From positions 1 to 64,000 of the forward strand of contig QCNW01000002.1 of the NCBI GenBank assembly GCA_003210025.1: a DNA stretch of 64,000 nt, in the 5' to 3' direction. This DNA comes from Pelagibacteraceae bacterium AG-426-M19 (GTDB lineage: Bacteria; Pseudomonadota; Alphaproteobacteria; Pelagibacterales; Pelagibacteraceae). This document shows positions 37,305 through 46,918 of the stretch, piece by piece (the first letter of the stretch is position 1; each line of letters opens with the position of its first letter). Under the pieces are notes generated by a model that saw only the letters and a program-made list of their open reading frames with translations, was not told where the DNA came from and did not search any database. A program made the position numbers and the translations under genes.

Positions 37305-37913
37305 ATGTTTAAGGAACTATTTAATAAAACAATTGAACTTGCAGGACATAAAAGTTCAAAAAAAATTTTAGGGTTTATATCTTTTATTGAGAGTTTTGTA
37401 TTTCCTATTCCACCAGATGTTCTTATTATTCCAATGACTATTGCCGACAGACAAAGATGGATGAAGATAGCAATTATTGCTACGACAGGATCTGTATTAG
37501 GTGCATGTTTAGGATATGTCATAGGATATGTTTTTTTCAATGAAATTGGAATTAAAATTTTTGAGCTTTACGGTGTAGATAACACTTCATTTTTAAAAGA
37601 TAAAATTTCATCAGATGGAGGGGTTTTTGCATGGGCAACGTTGCTGGCTATAGCAGGTTTTACACCCATCCCATTTAAATTACTAACAATAACTAGTGGT
37701 TTTGTTCAATTTAATATTGTTTATTTTATAATTGTCTCCTTACTAACAAGAGGATCTAGATTTTTTATTATAGCTTTTTTGGTTGGAAATTTTGGTCCGG
37801 CTATGAAAACAATAATTGAAAAAAAGCTGCTTAAAGTTTCAATTATAATTTCAATTGTATTAATAGTTTTTGCTTTTTTAATTTATAAATTTTTACAAAA
37901 CTTTATGAACTAA
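37305..37913 (+). CDS. YqaA/DedA-family membrane protein
   Basis: Integral membrane protein of the DedA/SNARE-associated group, thought to affect membrane homeostasis or lipid flipping. The 202 residues include FISFIESFVFPIPPDVLIIPMT (28-49), the family's re-entrant motif with Glu and Pro, and GFTPIPFKLLTITSGFVQ, then basic RGSRFFI and a final hydrophobic segment. It lies two bases upstream of dsbB on the same strand. Confidence 0.88.
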   Translation: MFKELFNKTIELAGHKSSKKILGFISFIESFVFPIPPDVLIIPMTIADRQRWMKIAIIATTGSVLGACLGYVIGYVFFNEIGIKIFELYGVDNTSFLKDKISSDGGVFAWATLLAIAGFTPIPFKLLTITSGFVQFNIVYFIIVSLLTRGSRFFIIAFLVGNFGPAMKTIIEKKLLKVSIIISIVLIVFAFLIYKFLQNFMN

Positions 37914-37914
37914 A

Positions 37915-38388
37915 ATGAATTTTATTTTTAAAAGAAAAAATATTTATTTATTAATTTTTATATACTCAATTATTGCTATATTATCTGCGATCTACATTGA
38001 AAAAGTTCTCGGGTATTTGCCTTGTAAATTATGTATTTATCAAAGAATTCCTTTTTTAGTAGCGATCTTCATTTGTTTTTTGGGATATAACTATATTAAA
38101 TCTGATAGAATATTAATTGCTTTAATCATTACATTCACACTGAGCACTGCTCTTGCAGGATATCATTTTGGTATAGAAAATGGCTTTTTTGATGAATATG
38201 CTGGTTGCACAAACACAAATATAGATATCACGAATAAAGAAAAAATAATCGAAAGTCTTGGAATGGTAAAAAATTGTAAAGATGTAGAGTTTACTATTTT
38301 AGGCATATCTTTATCTGGATTAAATTTTTTAACATCTTTACTAATTGTGTTATTTTCGCTAAGAGCTCTTGTTTATGAAAAAAACTAA
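37915..38388 (+). CDS. dsbB: Disulfide bond formation protein DsbB
   Basis: Inner-membrane quinone-dependent oxidase that re-oxidises DsbA. The 157 residues have four hydrophobic segments, the active-site pair Cys37-Cys40 (LPCKLCIYQR), and the second periplasmic cysteines Cys98 and Cys121. No DsbA is encoded in the window. It follows the DedA-like gene by a single base and overlaps coq7 by 14 bases. Confidence 0.92.
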   Translation: MNFIFKRKNIYLLIFIYSIIAILSAIYIEKVLGYLPCKLCIYQRIPFLVAIFICFLGYNYIKSDRILIALIITFTLSTALAGYHFGIENGFFDEYAGCTNTNIDITNKEKIIESLGMVKNCKDVEFTILGISLSGLNFLTSLLIVLFSLRALVYEKN

Positions 38389-38908
38389 CAAAAGAAAATT
38401 AGAAGAATTTATTAGAGTTGATCACGCAGGCGAAAGAGGTGCAATTAAAATATATGAAGGTCAACTTTTAGCACTGAAAACATTTAAAAAGGATCCTGAA
38501 CTATTAAAATTAGTAGAAGAAATGAGAGAACATGAGCAAGAACATAGTGATTTTTTTGAAAATGAAATCAGAGAAAGAAATATAAAACCAACTAAATTTT
38601 TACCACTATGGGATCTATTGGGAGTAGGTTTGGGTTTTGGCTCAACAATATTAGGAAAAAAAGCAGCAATGCTGTGCACAGCCTCTGTTGAGGAAGTAAT
38701 TGATAAACATTACCAAAGTCAAATAGATCAATTACAAGATGATGAGAAAAAACTTAGAGAAAAAATTAAAAAATTTAGAGCTGATGAATTAGAACATAAA
38801 GATATTGCATATGAGCACGGCGCAACAAAAAAAGGATTATATTCAGTGATGGATAAAATTATTAAAACGGGCTCAAAAATTGCTATAAATATCTCTGAAA
38901 AAATTTAA
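38375..38908 (+). CDS. coq7: Demethoxyubiquinone hydroxylase Coq7
   Basis: Di-iron enzyme of ubiquinone biosynthesis. The 177-residue product has the four-helix ligand motifs RVDHAGERGAIKIYEGQ, EMREHEQEHSDFF, SVEEVIDKHY and ELEHKDIAYEHG. I chose ATG 38375; an upstream TTG at 38369 adds only two residues. The start lies inside dsbB. Ubiquinone is also the electron acceptor of DsbB, and ubiE and ubiB in this window belong to the same pathway. Confidence 0.94.
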   Translation: MKKTNKRKLEEFIRVDHAGERGAIKIYEGQLLALKTFKKDPELLKLVEEMREHEQEHSDFFENEIRERNIKPTKFLPLWDLLGVGLGFGSTILGKKAAMLCTASVEEVIDKHYQSQIDQLQDDEKKLREKIKKFRADELEHKDIAYEHGATKKGLYSVMDKIIKTGSKIAINISEKI

Positions 38909-39477
38909 CTAGGATCTAATTCTACATCCCAATATAAATAATCCATCCAACTGCTATGTAAAAAATTAGGAGGAAAATTCTTCCCATTTCTATGAAGATC
39001 TTCTGTTGTTGGTTGAAAAGGCCATTGATTTAATTTCATTCCAGAATTTTTTAGCAATCTTCCACCTTTTTTTACATTACATGCTGAGCATGCAGTAACA
39101 ACGTTTTCCCAATCAGTTTTTCCACCTTTTGATCTTGGAAGAAGATGGTCAAAAGTTAGTTCATCGTTACTTCCACAATATTGACAACTAAACTTATCTC
39201 GTAGAAAAACATTAAATCTTGTGAAATTTGGATTTGAACGAGGCTTTATAAAAGATTTTAATGCAATAACACTTGGTAACTGCATAGAGAATGATGGGCT
39301 TCTTATCATTCTATCATAATGACTTACAATGGACACTCTATCTAGAAAAACAGATTTAATAGCGTCTTGCCATGACCATAATGATAAAGGATAATAGCTT
39401 AATGGTCTGTAATCTGCGTTAAGGACTAGAGCTGGACATTTTTCTAGTGAAAGGTTTTCATTGATCATCATAGTCAT
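38905..39477 (-). CDS. HNH endonuclease family protein
   Basis: Widespread alphaproteobacterial HNH-domain protein, role unknown. The 190 residues begin with a conserved ALVLNADYRPLSYYPLS region and carry the HNH domain with zinc ribbon CQYC and CSAC and the core DHLLPRSKGGKTDWENVV. It is solitary and not next to any restriction or intron elements, so it is probably a housekeeping nuclease rather than a mobile element part. It overlaps coq7 tail-to-tail by four bases. Confidence 0.88.
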   Translation of the reverse strand: MTMMINENLSLEKCPALVLNADYRPLSYYPLSLWSWQDAIKSVFLDRVSIVSHYDRMIRSPSFSMQLPSVIALKSFIKPRSNPNFTRFNVFLRDKFSCQYCGSNDELTFDHLLPRSKGGKTDWENVVTACSACNVKKGGRLLKNSGMKLNQWPFQPTTEDLHRNGKNFPPNFLHSSWMDYLYWDVELDPS

Positions 39478-39536
39478 AATAATTTAATATATTATATATT
39501 ATTATTAATCAATGTAACAAAATAAATTAATTATCT

Positions 39537-40193
39537 TTAAGAATCAAAATTATCTTTAATAAATTTTAATGCATTACTTGAAGCTTCAACTGGTATATGA
39601 TGGTCGCAGTCTTTGATCATTAAAGTTTCTATACTAATATTATTCCGTGTAAAAAAATCTTTTGCTTCCAATAAATTGTAGGGTGGAACTATTTCATCTT
39701 TTTCACCATGAATTAATAAAGTTTTTGTTTTAGAAATTAACCTTAAACTAAGATCCTCTTTATCTATAATCTTTCCGGAAAATCCAACAATACAATTAAA
39801 GGGATCTTTAGAAGTTAAGCCCAAGTTTATTGACATCATGCAACCCTGACTAAATCCAGATAAACATATCTTTGAATTTTCCAAATTATATTCTGTTTTA
39901 ACTTCTTCAATATATTTTCTTAATTTATCTTCAGCTTTTTTTGCTTCGTTTAAAATATAATTTTTATCATTTGTTTCTAAATCAAACCATTGATAACCAA
40001 TTGGATTAATTTTACATGGTTCGTGTCCATTCGGACATAAGAATACTGTATTGTTTAAAAACCTTTTCCAATTCAGAGTTAACATGCTTATATCTTTTCC
40101 ATCTCCACCATATCCATGAAGTAAAATTACTGCATTTTTAATGTCGGACCCATTTTCAGGTTTTATAATTGTTGATTCAAGGCAAAATGTCAT
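39537..40193 (-). CDS. Carboxylesterase/phospholipase, YpfH-like
   Basis: Small alpha/beta hydrolase of the phospholipase/carboxylesterase family. The 218 residues hold Ser115 in GFSQG, Asp166 in HGEKDEIVP, and a catalytic His among DHHIP (about 198-199); LLHGYGGDG forms the oxyanion region. There is no signal peptide, so it is probably cytoplasmic. Substrate unknown. Confidence 0.87.
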   Translation of the reverse strand: MTFCLESTIIKPENGSDIKNAVILLHGYGGDGKDISMLTLNWKRFLNNTVFLCPNGHEPCKINPIGYQWFDLETNDKNYILNEAKKAEDKLRKYIEEVKTEYNLENSKICLSGFSQGCMMSINLGLTSKDPFNCIVGFSGKIIDKEDLSLRLISKTKTLLIHGEKDEIVPPYNLLEAKDFFTRNNISIETLMIKDCDHHIPVEASSNALKFIKDNFDS

Positions 40194-40242
40194 AGATAAC
40201 TAATTATGTTTTTTTATTTTAAAAAGAAACTAAAATCAAAGC

Positions 40243-40443
40243 ATGATTTCTGAAATATTTGTTAAAATTGCAGCGATTGTTTTGCTTGCAGCTGTAGCTG
40301 TAGTCTTAATTCTTGGAATTAGAACTCTTTTTAAAGGAGACGGAGATAAAAAAACATCTAACAAATTAATGCAGCTTAGAGTATTACTACAATTTGTTGC
40401 TATAATTGTGCTTGTAGCATTAGCTTACTTTTATAAAAACTAA
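40243..40443 (+). CDS. HIG1-domain (twin transmembrane) protein
   Basis: Small protein of 66 residues with two membrane segments (about 6-26 and 45-63) and a conserved LMQLRVLLQFVAIIVLV. The HIG1 family is found in mitochondria and alphaproteobacteria; mitochondrial members are respiratory supercomplex or cytochrome oxidase assembly factors. It converges on the TlpA-like gene. Confidence 0.83.
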   Translation: MISEIFVKIAAIVLLAAVAVVLILGIRTLFKGDGDKKTSNKLMQLRVLLQFVAIIVLVALAYFYKN

Positions 40444-40970
40444 TTTAATTCATTTAACCAATTTAAAAATTCATCACTGTTAAAATCTATTGAGCCAACA
40501 ATTCTTGCAAACTCATAACCATCTTTATCAATGAATATTGTTGTGGGTATTCCTCTTAATTTTAAATTTTTTGCAATTCCAGCACCATCACCAACAAAAA
40601 CTTGTAATTCTTCTATGAGCAGTTCATCAAAAAACTTCTTAGATTTACTAATATTTTCTCCACCTATATTTATTGGGATAATCTTTAATTTTTTTTCATC
40701 CTTAAGTTTTTGAAGATTACTTAAAGATGGCATTTCCTCTCTACAAGGCGCGCACCATGTTGCCCAAAAATTCAGAATAATTAATTCGGATTTAAAATCT
40801 TTCAAATTAACTTTATTTCCACCCTCATTTAAAAAGTCAAAAAACTTAATTTTTTGTTTTTCCTCATAAATTATTAGATTTTTTATATTTGGCGCTTCTA
40901 TTGAATATGAAGAGCTAAATGATATGAAGTAAAGAAATATTATTTTAATGGATATAAATATAAATTTCAT
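40440..40970 (-). CDS. TlpA-like thioredoxin-fold protein
   Basis: Secreted or membrane-anchored thiol oxidoreductase. With the ATG at 40970 the protein is 176 residues, beginning with a short hydrophobic signal (MKFIFISIKIIFLYFISF) and carrying the CxxC motif in ILNFWATWCAPCREEMPSL and cis-Pro region RGIPTTIFID. A longer reading from 41009 lacks signal-like character. It diverges from argH by 19 bases. It may act on cytochrome c maturation or envelope disulfides. Confidence 0.85.
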   Translation of the reverse strand: MKFIFISIKIIFLYFISFSSSYSIEAPNIKNLIIYEEKQKIKFFDFLNEGGNKVNLKDFKSELIILNFWATWCAPCREEMPSLSNLQKLKDEKKLKIIPINIGGENISKSKKFFDELLIEELQVFVGDGAGIAKNLKLRGIPTTIFIDKDGYEFARIVGSIDFNSDEFLNWLNELN

Positions 40971-40989
40971 AAATTTGTAATTGAATAAC

Positions 40990-42378
40990 ATGAGAAAAAA
41001 TAAAAACAATAAACCAATTTGGGGTACAAGAATTAAGAAAAATGCCTCAACTTTATTTAAAAAAGTTGGTGGTTCATTGCCGGTAGATAAAAGACTATTT
41101 AAAGAAGATATCGAAGGATCAATTGCCCATGTCGAAATGCTTCACAAACAAAAAATTATAAATTTCAGAATAAAGAATAAAATAATCTGGGGATTAAAAA
41201 GAATTAAAAATGAAATTGTAAAAAAAAAATTCAATTTTGATTATGATTTAGAGGATATTCATATGAATATAGAAAACAGATTATTTGAACTGATTGGTGA
41301 TGATGCTGGATATGTTCATACTGCTAGATCTAGAAATGATCAGGTAATTACCGACCTAAAATTATGGTTAAAAGAAGCAACAAAAAAAATAATAATTTTA
41401 TTAGATAATACTAATTCAAATATTCTAAATCTTGCACAAAAAAATATCAGAACAATTATGCCAGGATTTACACATTTAAAAAATGCACAACCATTATCTT
41501 TAGCACATTATTTACTAGCATATGTTGAAATGTTTAAGCGAGATAAGAAAAAATTTAAGAATAATTTAGAGTTTTTAGATGAAAATCCTTTAGGCGTAGG
41601 GGCTTTATCTGGCACTTCTTTTAAAATTGACAGAAATTACACCACAAAAAAACTTAAATTTAAAAAACCAACAAACAATTCTGTAGATACTGTATCTGAT
41701 AGAGATTTTGTATTAGACTTTTTGTATTCTTCTCTAGCTTGTTCTTTACACATTTCTAGAATTGCTGAAGAACTCATAATTTGGAATTCCGATGCATTTA
41801 ACATGATAACTTTAAATGATAAGTTAGTGACTGGTTCTTCAATAATGCCACAAAAAAAGAATCCTGACCCATTGGAATATTTAAGAGGTAAAACTGGAAT
41901 ATTTATAGGAAATATCAATTCTATGATTTCAATATTAAAAGGGTTACCTTTATCATATTTTAAAGATTTACAGGATGACAAAGAAATTGTTTTTAAAACA
42001 AATGATCAATTAAAAATATCATTGTCATTGTTGAATGATGTAATAAAAAATTTGATAATAAATAAAAAAAGTATGCTATCTCTTGCGGGAAAAGGTTTTA
42101 CTACAGCAACAGATTTATCTGATTTTATTGTAAGAGAGCTTGGATATCCATTTAGAAAGGCATACATACAAACAGCAAAAATAATTAATCTGGCAGAAAA
42201 AAAAAACAAAAAACTTCACGAACTAGAATTGAAAGAAATAAATCAAATTGAGCCAAAACTTACATTAAATGTTTATAAAATACTAAATCTGGAAAATTCA
42301 GTTAATTCAAAAAAATCTTATGGCGGAACTTCTTTTGAGAACGTTAAGAAAATGATAAAAAAAGCTAAAAATGAGTAA
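40990..42378 (+). CDS. argH: Argininosuccinate lyase
   Basis: Last step of arginine synthesis. The product of about 462 residues has the superfamily signature GSSIMPQKKNPDPLE and HTARSRNDQV. I prefer ATG 40990 over TTG 40981; the extra three residues are not conserved. It leads the argH-lipoprotein-lysA unit; its stop overlaps the lipoprotein start by eight bases. Confidence 0.96.
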   Translation: MRKNKNNKPIWGTRIKKNASTLFKKVGGSLPVDKRLFKEDIEGSIAHVEMLHKQKIINFRIKNKIIWGLKRIKNEIVKKKFNFDYDLEDIHMNIENRLFELIGDDAGYVHTARSRNDQVITDLKLWLKEATKKIIILLDNTNSNILNLAQKNIRTIMPGFTHLKNAQPLSLAHYLLAYVEMFKRDKKKFKNNLEFLDENPLGVGALSGTSFKIDRNYTTKKLKFKKPTNNSVDTVSDRDFVLDFLYSSLACSLHISRIAEELIIWNSDAFNMITLNDKLVTGSSIMPQKKNPDPLEYLRGKTGIFIGNINSMISILKGLPLSYFKDLQDDKEIVFKTNDQLKISLSLLNDVIKNLIINKKSMLSLAGKGFTTATDLSDFIVRELGYPFRKAYIQTAKIINLAEKKNKKLHELELKEINQIEPKLTLNVYKILNLENSVNSKKSYGGTSFENVKKMIKKAKNE

Positions 42379-42487
42379 AAAAATTTTAATTATTATAATT
42401 TGTTTATATTTCGTAGTTGCTTGTGGCCGTAAAGGCGATCCAGAATATAAATCTGAACTAAGTAAGAATATTCAAAAAGTATCATGA
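42371..42487 (+). CDS. Small LptM-like lipoprotein
   Basis: A 38-residue lipoprotein with a hydrophobic signal and lipobox VVAC (Cys18) followed by GRKGDP. This matches the N-terminal pattern of LptM/YifL-type small lipoproteins, which in gammaproteobacteria help LptD assembly and sit near dapF/lysA. Location between argH and lysA is, from memory, a common alphaproteobacterial arrangement. It overlaps argH by eight bases and lysA by ATGA. Confidence 0.8.
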   Translation: MSKKILIIIICLYFVVACGRKGDPEYKSELSKNIQKVS

Positions 42488-43698
42488 GATATATAAAAAA
42501 TAAATTTTTTATTGAAGGAAAAAACATTGAGAATCTAACAAAAAAATTTAATACACCTTTATACTGCTACTCTTATAAAAATTTAAGAGAAAATGTAGAG
42601 AATTTTAAAAAAGCTTTTAAGGAAATTAAACCTTTAATTTGTTTTTCTGTAAAATCTAATTCAAATATTTCATTGTTAAAAGAAATAAAAAAACTTAGCC
42701 TTGGGGCAGATGTAGTTTCAAAGGGTGAATTATATGCATCACTTAAAGCTGGTATTGATAAAAATAAGATAGTTTTCTCTGGAGTTGGTAAAACAAGAGA
42801 TGAAATTGAGTATGCAATTAAACAAAAAATATTATTAATAAATTCTGAGTCTTTAAGTGAAGTTTTAGCAATTGAAAAAGCTGCAAAAAAACTAAATAAA
42901 GTTGTTGATATAGGACTAAGATTAAATCCAGATACAGATGCTGAAACATTGAAACAAATTTCAACTGGTAAGAGTGAAAATAAATTTGGTGTAGATAAAA
43001 AGACTTTTGTAAAAATTATTGATTTGATGAAACAATCAAAATTTATAAATATTAAATGCTTAAGCGTTCATATCGGTAGTCAAATCTTAAACCACAAACC
43101 TTACGAAAAAATGCTAAATGTTCTTGATAAACTTTTAAAAAATTTAGATTATAAATTTGAGATCATTGATTTAGGTGGTGGGATGGGGATAAACTATGAT
43201 AATAAAACGAAAAAACTTGATTATACAAAATATAAAAAATCAATAATTAAATTTAAAAATAAATACAATTGTAAAATAATTTTTGAACCTGGAAGATCTA
43301 TAATTGGAAATGTTGGTATACTTGCATCAAAAGTAATTTATTTAAAACATAACAAAACAAAAACATTTGTAATATTAGATGCGGCAATGAATGATTTGAT
43401 AAGACCAGCTTTATATAATGCAAAACATAGGATAATTCCATCCCTAAGAAATATGTCACGATCAAAGAAAATATTAGAATTTGTAGGCCCAGTATGTGAA
43501 ACAACTGATAAATTTTTAACAGAAAGGAAATTTCAGAATATAAAAGAAAATGATATTATGATTATTTGCGATACAGGTGCCTATGGTTATTCATTATCAT
43601 CTAATTATAATCTTAGATTAAGACCTGCTGAAATTTTGATTAAAGGAAATAAAGTAAAGATTATAAGAAAAAGACAAAAAATAACAGATATTATCTAA
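42484..43698 (+). CDS. lysA: Diaminopimelate decarboxylase
   Basis: PLP-dependent last step of lysine biosynthesis. The 404 residues have the PLP lysine motif CFSVKSNSN, HIGSQI, the glycine-rich DLGGGMGINY, the EPGRSIIGN phosphate-binding region, and GPVCETTDKF, which supplies an active-site Cys. Length is normal. Translation is coupled to the upstream lipoprotein (ATGA). Confidence 0.96.
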   Translation: MRYIKNKFFIEGKNIENLTKKFNTPLYCYSYKNLRENVENFKKAFKEIKPLICFSVKSNSNISLLKEIKKLSLGADVVSKGELYASLKAGIDKNKIVFSGVGKTRDEIEYAIKQKILLINSESLSEVLAIEKAAKKLNKVVDIGLRLNPDTDAETLKQISTGKSENKFGVDKKTFVKIIDLMKQSKFINIKCLSVHIGSQILNHKPYEKMLNVLDKLLKNLDYKFEIIDLGGGMGINYDNKTKKLDYTKYKKSIIKFKNKYNCKIIFEPGRSIIGNVGILASKVIYLKHNKTKTFVILDAAMNDLIRPALYNAKHRIIPSLRNMSRSKKILEFVGPVCETTDKFLTERKFQNIKENDIMIICDTGAYGYSLSSNYNLRLRPAEILIKGNKVKIIRKRQKITDII

Positions 43699-43711
43699 CT
43701 TAAAACTTATA

Positions 43712-44410
43712 ATGAGAAATATCCTCTTTAAAAGTATATTTTTTTCTGGATTAATTTTAATATCTATTATTTTTCTTCCATCATTATTACTACCCAAGAA
43801 AATCACTCTTTTTGGAGGTAAACTTTTTGGACACTGGTCATCATTCTGTTTAAAAATTTTTTACTCAACCAGCATAGTAATAAAAGGTCAAGAAAACATA
43901 ATTAATAACGAAAATTTCTTTATCGCATGCTCTCATCAATCGATGTTTGAAACTTTTTTTTTACAAACAATATTTAATTCACCAATTTTTATTCTTAAAA
44001 AAGAACTATTAAATATTCCGGTATTTGGTTGGTATTTAAGAAAGATAGATTCTATTTCTGTGAATAGAAATAAAGTTTCTAGAGAAAACCTTAATTTTAC
44101 TGAAAAAATTAAAGAAGTTATGGAAAAAACAAAAAGACCTATAATAATTTTTCCACAAGCTACTCGAGTTCTACCAGATGAAATTATTCCTTTTAAAAAG
44201 GGGGTTGGAAGAATTTACAGAGAATTAAATGTAAAATGTCAACCCGTCGCTATTGACTCTGGAAGAGTATGGCCAAAATCTGGAAAGATGAAGCCTAATA
44301 AAACGATTACTATTTCTATTTTAAAACCAATTAACACAGGTATCGAAGAAACAGAATTTGTAAAATTATTGCAAAAAGAAATTTATTCCGAACTTGGTCT
44401 TGCTAGCTAA
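43712..44410 (+). CDS. plsC: 1-acylglycerol-3-phosphate O-acyltransferase (PlsC family), H-x4-E variant
   Basis: Makes phosphatidic acid for membrane lipids. The 232 residues have a hydrophobic N-terminal segment, the acyltransferase motif I as HQSMFE (His75 to Glu80), FPQATRVLPDE in the motif III region, and CQPVAI in motif IV. Motif I is normally H-x4-D, so the acidic residue is Glu here. Located between lysA and dnaN with a four-base tail overlap. Confidence 0.85.
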   Translation: MRNILFKSIFFSGLILISIIFLPSLLLPKKITLFGGKLFGHWSSFCLKIFYSTSIVIKGQENIINNENFFIACSHQSMFETFFLQTIFNSPIFILKKELLNIPVFGWYLRKIDSISVNRNKVSRENLNFTEKIKEVMEKTKRPIIIFPQATRVLPDEIIPFKKGVGRIYRELNVKCQPVAIDSGRVWPKSGKMKPNKTITISILKPINTGIEETEFVKLLQKEIYSELGLAS

Positions 44411-45519
44411 CCTTTCATAGGCATTACAACATAAATACTGTCAAAGTCTGCAGGATCTTTTATTAATGCAGGAGATCCAGTATCTTTTAAATATATTTCA
44501 ATATTATCACCATTTAGTTGGGATGCTATATCAAGCAAATATCTAGAGTTAAAACTTATGTCTAAATCTGTTTCAAATTTTACAGATAGGCTTTCTTTAC
44601 CATCACCACTGTTAGTGTTATTGACAGATAAATCTAAGTTATCTTTAGTCAAATTAAATTTTACACCATCTTTTTTATCTAGAGAAACTGATGCTACTCT
44701 GTCGACGGAATTTAGAAAAGATTTTAGATCTATTTCAAGTTTTTTTTGATTCTCTCTAGGGATAACTTGAATATAATTAGGAAATTTTCCATCGATTAAT
44801 TTAGATATCAAAATACTATTATTAAGTTCAAATTTAATTTTGGATTTAATATTTGAGACTTTAACCTCGCCATCATAATCTTCTAGAAGAGAACATAATT
44901 GAAATATAGTTTTTTTTGGAAGTATTATTGGTTCAAATTCAATTTTGTTTTTTAGTCTTATTTTTGAGATAGACATTCTATGGCTATCTGTTGCGGCTGC
45001 AGTTAAAAAATTCTTATCATCTGTTTGGGTCTGATGGAAAAAAATACCACTAAGATAATGTCTTGTTTCATCATTCGAAATCGAAAATTTACATTTATTT
45101 AAAAGTTTTAATAAATCTTTTGAATTTATAGTAAATTCATTCTCATTGAAATTTTCATCTGTAATTGGAAATTCAGATGCATTAATTGAATTTAAATTGA
45201 ATAGAGATTTATTTGATTCTAATTGTAATTTACTATCTCCAGTGTTTTCAAAATTTATCTGACTACCAGAGGGAATTTTTCTTACAATATCAAACATAAT
45301 TGATGAAGAAGTGGTTGTTTTGCCTTCATCAAAAATTTTAATATTTGAAATTTCATTTACAAATATTAAATCTAAATCTGTTGCTGTAATTTTTAACTTA
45401 GAATTTGCTGCCTCTATCAAAATATTTGAAAGTATAGGTAAAGTGCTTCTTTTTTCTATTACACCCTGACAATAGCCTAAAGATTTTTGCAAATCTTGTT
45501 GATTAACACTAAATTTCAT
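44407..45519 (-). CDS. dnaN: DNA polymerase III beta sliding clamp
   Basis: Ring-shaped processivity clamp for DNA polymerase. The 370 residues contain the conserved start MKFSVNQQDLQKSLGYCQGVIEKRSTLPIL-like region and the C-terminal LIKDPADFDSIYVVMPMKG tail. It overlaps the dnaA stop by 11 bases and is co-oriented with dnaA, the usual dnaA-dnaN arrangement. Confidence 0.97.
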   Translation of the reverse strand: MKFSVNQQDLQKSLGYCQGVIEKRSTLPILSNILIEAANSKLKITATDLDLIFVNEISNIKIFDEGKTTTSSSIMFDIVRKIPSGSQINFENTGDSKLQLESNKSLFNLNSINASEFPITDENFNENEFTINSKDLLKLLNKCKFSISNDETRHYLSGIFFHQTQTDDKNFLTAAATDSHRMSISKIRLKNKIEFEPIILPKKTIFQLCSLLEDYDGEVKVSNIKSKIKFELNNSILISKLIDGKFPNYIQVIPRENQKKLEIDLKSFLNSVDRVASVSLDKKDGVKFNLTKDNLDLSVNNTNSGDGKESLSVKFETDLDISFNSRYLLDIASQLNGDNIEIYLKDTGSPALIKDPADFDSIYVVMPMKG

Positions 45520-46918
45520 TTTCTTGTTTGTATAATATTTTATTCTTTAGGCTATCAATGCTTAAATTTAATTCATTATCGTCTTTTCTTAATTTTTCTA
45601 TTGTTTTAACTGAATGAATAACAGTTGTGTGATCTCTATTAGCAAATGATCGACCTATCTCTGGTAAAGATTTAGATGTCAGCATTTTTGCTAAATAAAT
45701 AGCAGTTTGTCTTGGTCTTACAAGGTATCTTGACCTTCTTGGTGACAACATTTCGTTTTTACTTATTTTGAAATATTTACAGACTATTGTTTGAATATTG
45801 TCTATATCAACTTTATTTTCTGTTAAATTTAATAGATCTTTTAATATTACTTTTACCTCTGACATTGAAGGTGTTTTTCCATAAATTCTTGAGAAAGATA
45901 CTATTCTATTAAATGCACCAACAAGTTCTCTGATACTAGTGTTAACTTCAGTACTAATAAATTTTAGAATCTCATCGCTGATTTTAATATTATTCGGATC
46001 ATGAATTCCAAGATCTTCATTTTTGGATTTTATTATATTGTATCTTAATTCAAAATCAGCATTTTGAATATCAACTACTAATCCTCCTGAAAATCTAGAT
46101 TTAATTCTCTCTTGTATTCTAGTTAATTTGTTTGGTGGTCTATCTGCTGATACTATAATTTGTGATCCTTTCTCTAACAAAACATTAAATGTATGGAAAA
46201 ACTCTTCTTGCATAGCTTCCTTTCCATTCATAAATTGAATATCATCAATCAAAAATATGTCAGTATTTCTGAAATACTCTTTAAACTTTACCATATCATT
46301 AGATTTTATCGATTTTACAAATTGATACATAAATCTTTCAGCTGAAATAAACATTACTTTATTTTTTTCTTTCAAACTTAATCCAATTGCATTTAACAAA
46401 TGTGTCTTACCCATTCCAACTCCACCATAAATATATAGAGGATTATAATAAGCTATTTGTTCTGAGACTTTTTTTGCAGCTTCAAAAGCTAGTTTATTAC
46501 TTTTCCCTAGCAAGAAATTCTCAAAGTTTTTATTTGGATCAATTCGATTATATTGAAGATATGAGTCTTTAATAAATGAAACCTTTTCATTATCAGATGA
46601 ATTATCTGGTTTTATTTCATCAGTATTTTTGTTCTTTATATTCTCGTTAATCACAAACTCTATTCTGGAAATATCTTTTTTATATAATTTAATTATTTGT
46701 AATATTTGATCTAAATATCTTGAAGTTATCCAGTCTCTGATAAATCTTGTCGAAACAGATAATAAAACATAATTTTTAAACTCATCAACCAAATCAATTT
46801 TTTTTAACCAACTATCATAAATCTCAGAACCAAACTTATTTTTCATTTCATTTTGTAATAATTTCCAATCAATCTTATTAATATTGTCTGATTTAATGTT
46901 CGTGAGATTATTTTTCAT
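45509..46918 (-). CDS. dnaA: Chromosomal replication initiator DnaA
   Basis: AAA+ ATPase that opens the origin. The 469 residues have an N-terminal helicase-interaction domain (about 16-80), Walker A GGVGMGKTHLL, Walker B IDDIQFM, the sensor region RIKSRFSGG, and the C-terminal DNA-binding signature NRDHTTVIHSVKTI. It is followed by dnaN. Length is close to the usual 450-470. Confidence 0.97.
   Translation of the reverse strand: MKNNLTNIKSDNINKIDWKLLQNEMKNKFGSEIYDSWLKKIDLVDEFKNYVLLSVSTRFIRDWITSRYLDQILQIIKLYKKDISRIEFVINENIKNKNTDEIKPDNSSDNEKVSFIKDSYLQYNRIDPNKNFENFLLGKSNKLAFEAAKKVSEQIAYYNPLYIYGGVGMGKTHLLNAIGLSLKEKNKVMFISAERFMYQFVKSIKSNDMVKFKEYFRNTDIFLIDDIQFMNGKEAMQEEFFHTFNVLLEKGSQIIVSADRPPNKLTRIQERIKSRFSGGLVVDIQNADFELRYNIIKSKNEDLGIHDPNNIKISDEILKFISTEVNTSIRELVGAFNRIVSFSRIYGKTPSMSEVKVILKDLLNLTENKVDIDNIQTIVCKYFKISKNEMLSPRRSRYLVRPRQTAIYLAKMLTSKSLPEIGRSFANRDHTTVIHSVKTIEKLRKDDNELNLSIDSLKNKILYKQENEI

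Noticed and set aside
38905..39477. HNH gene as sign of a mobile intron or defence island
   Set aside because: It is the solitary housekeeping-type HNH protein, with no repeats, transposase or methylase near it.
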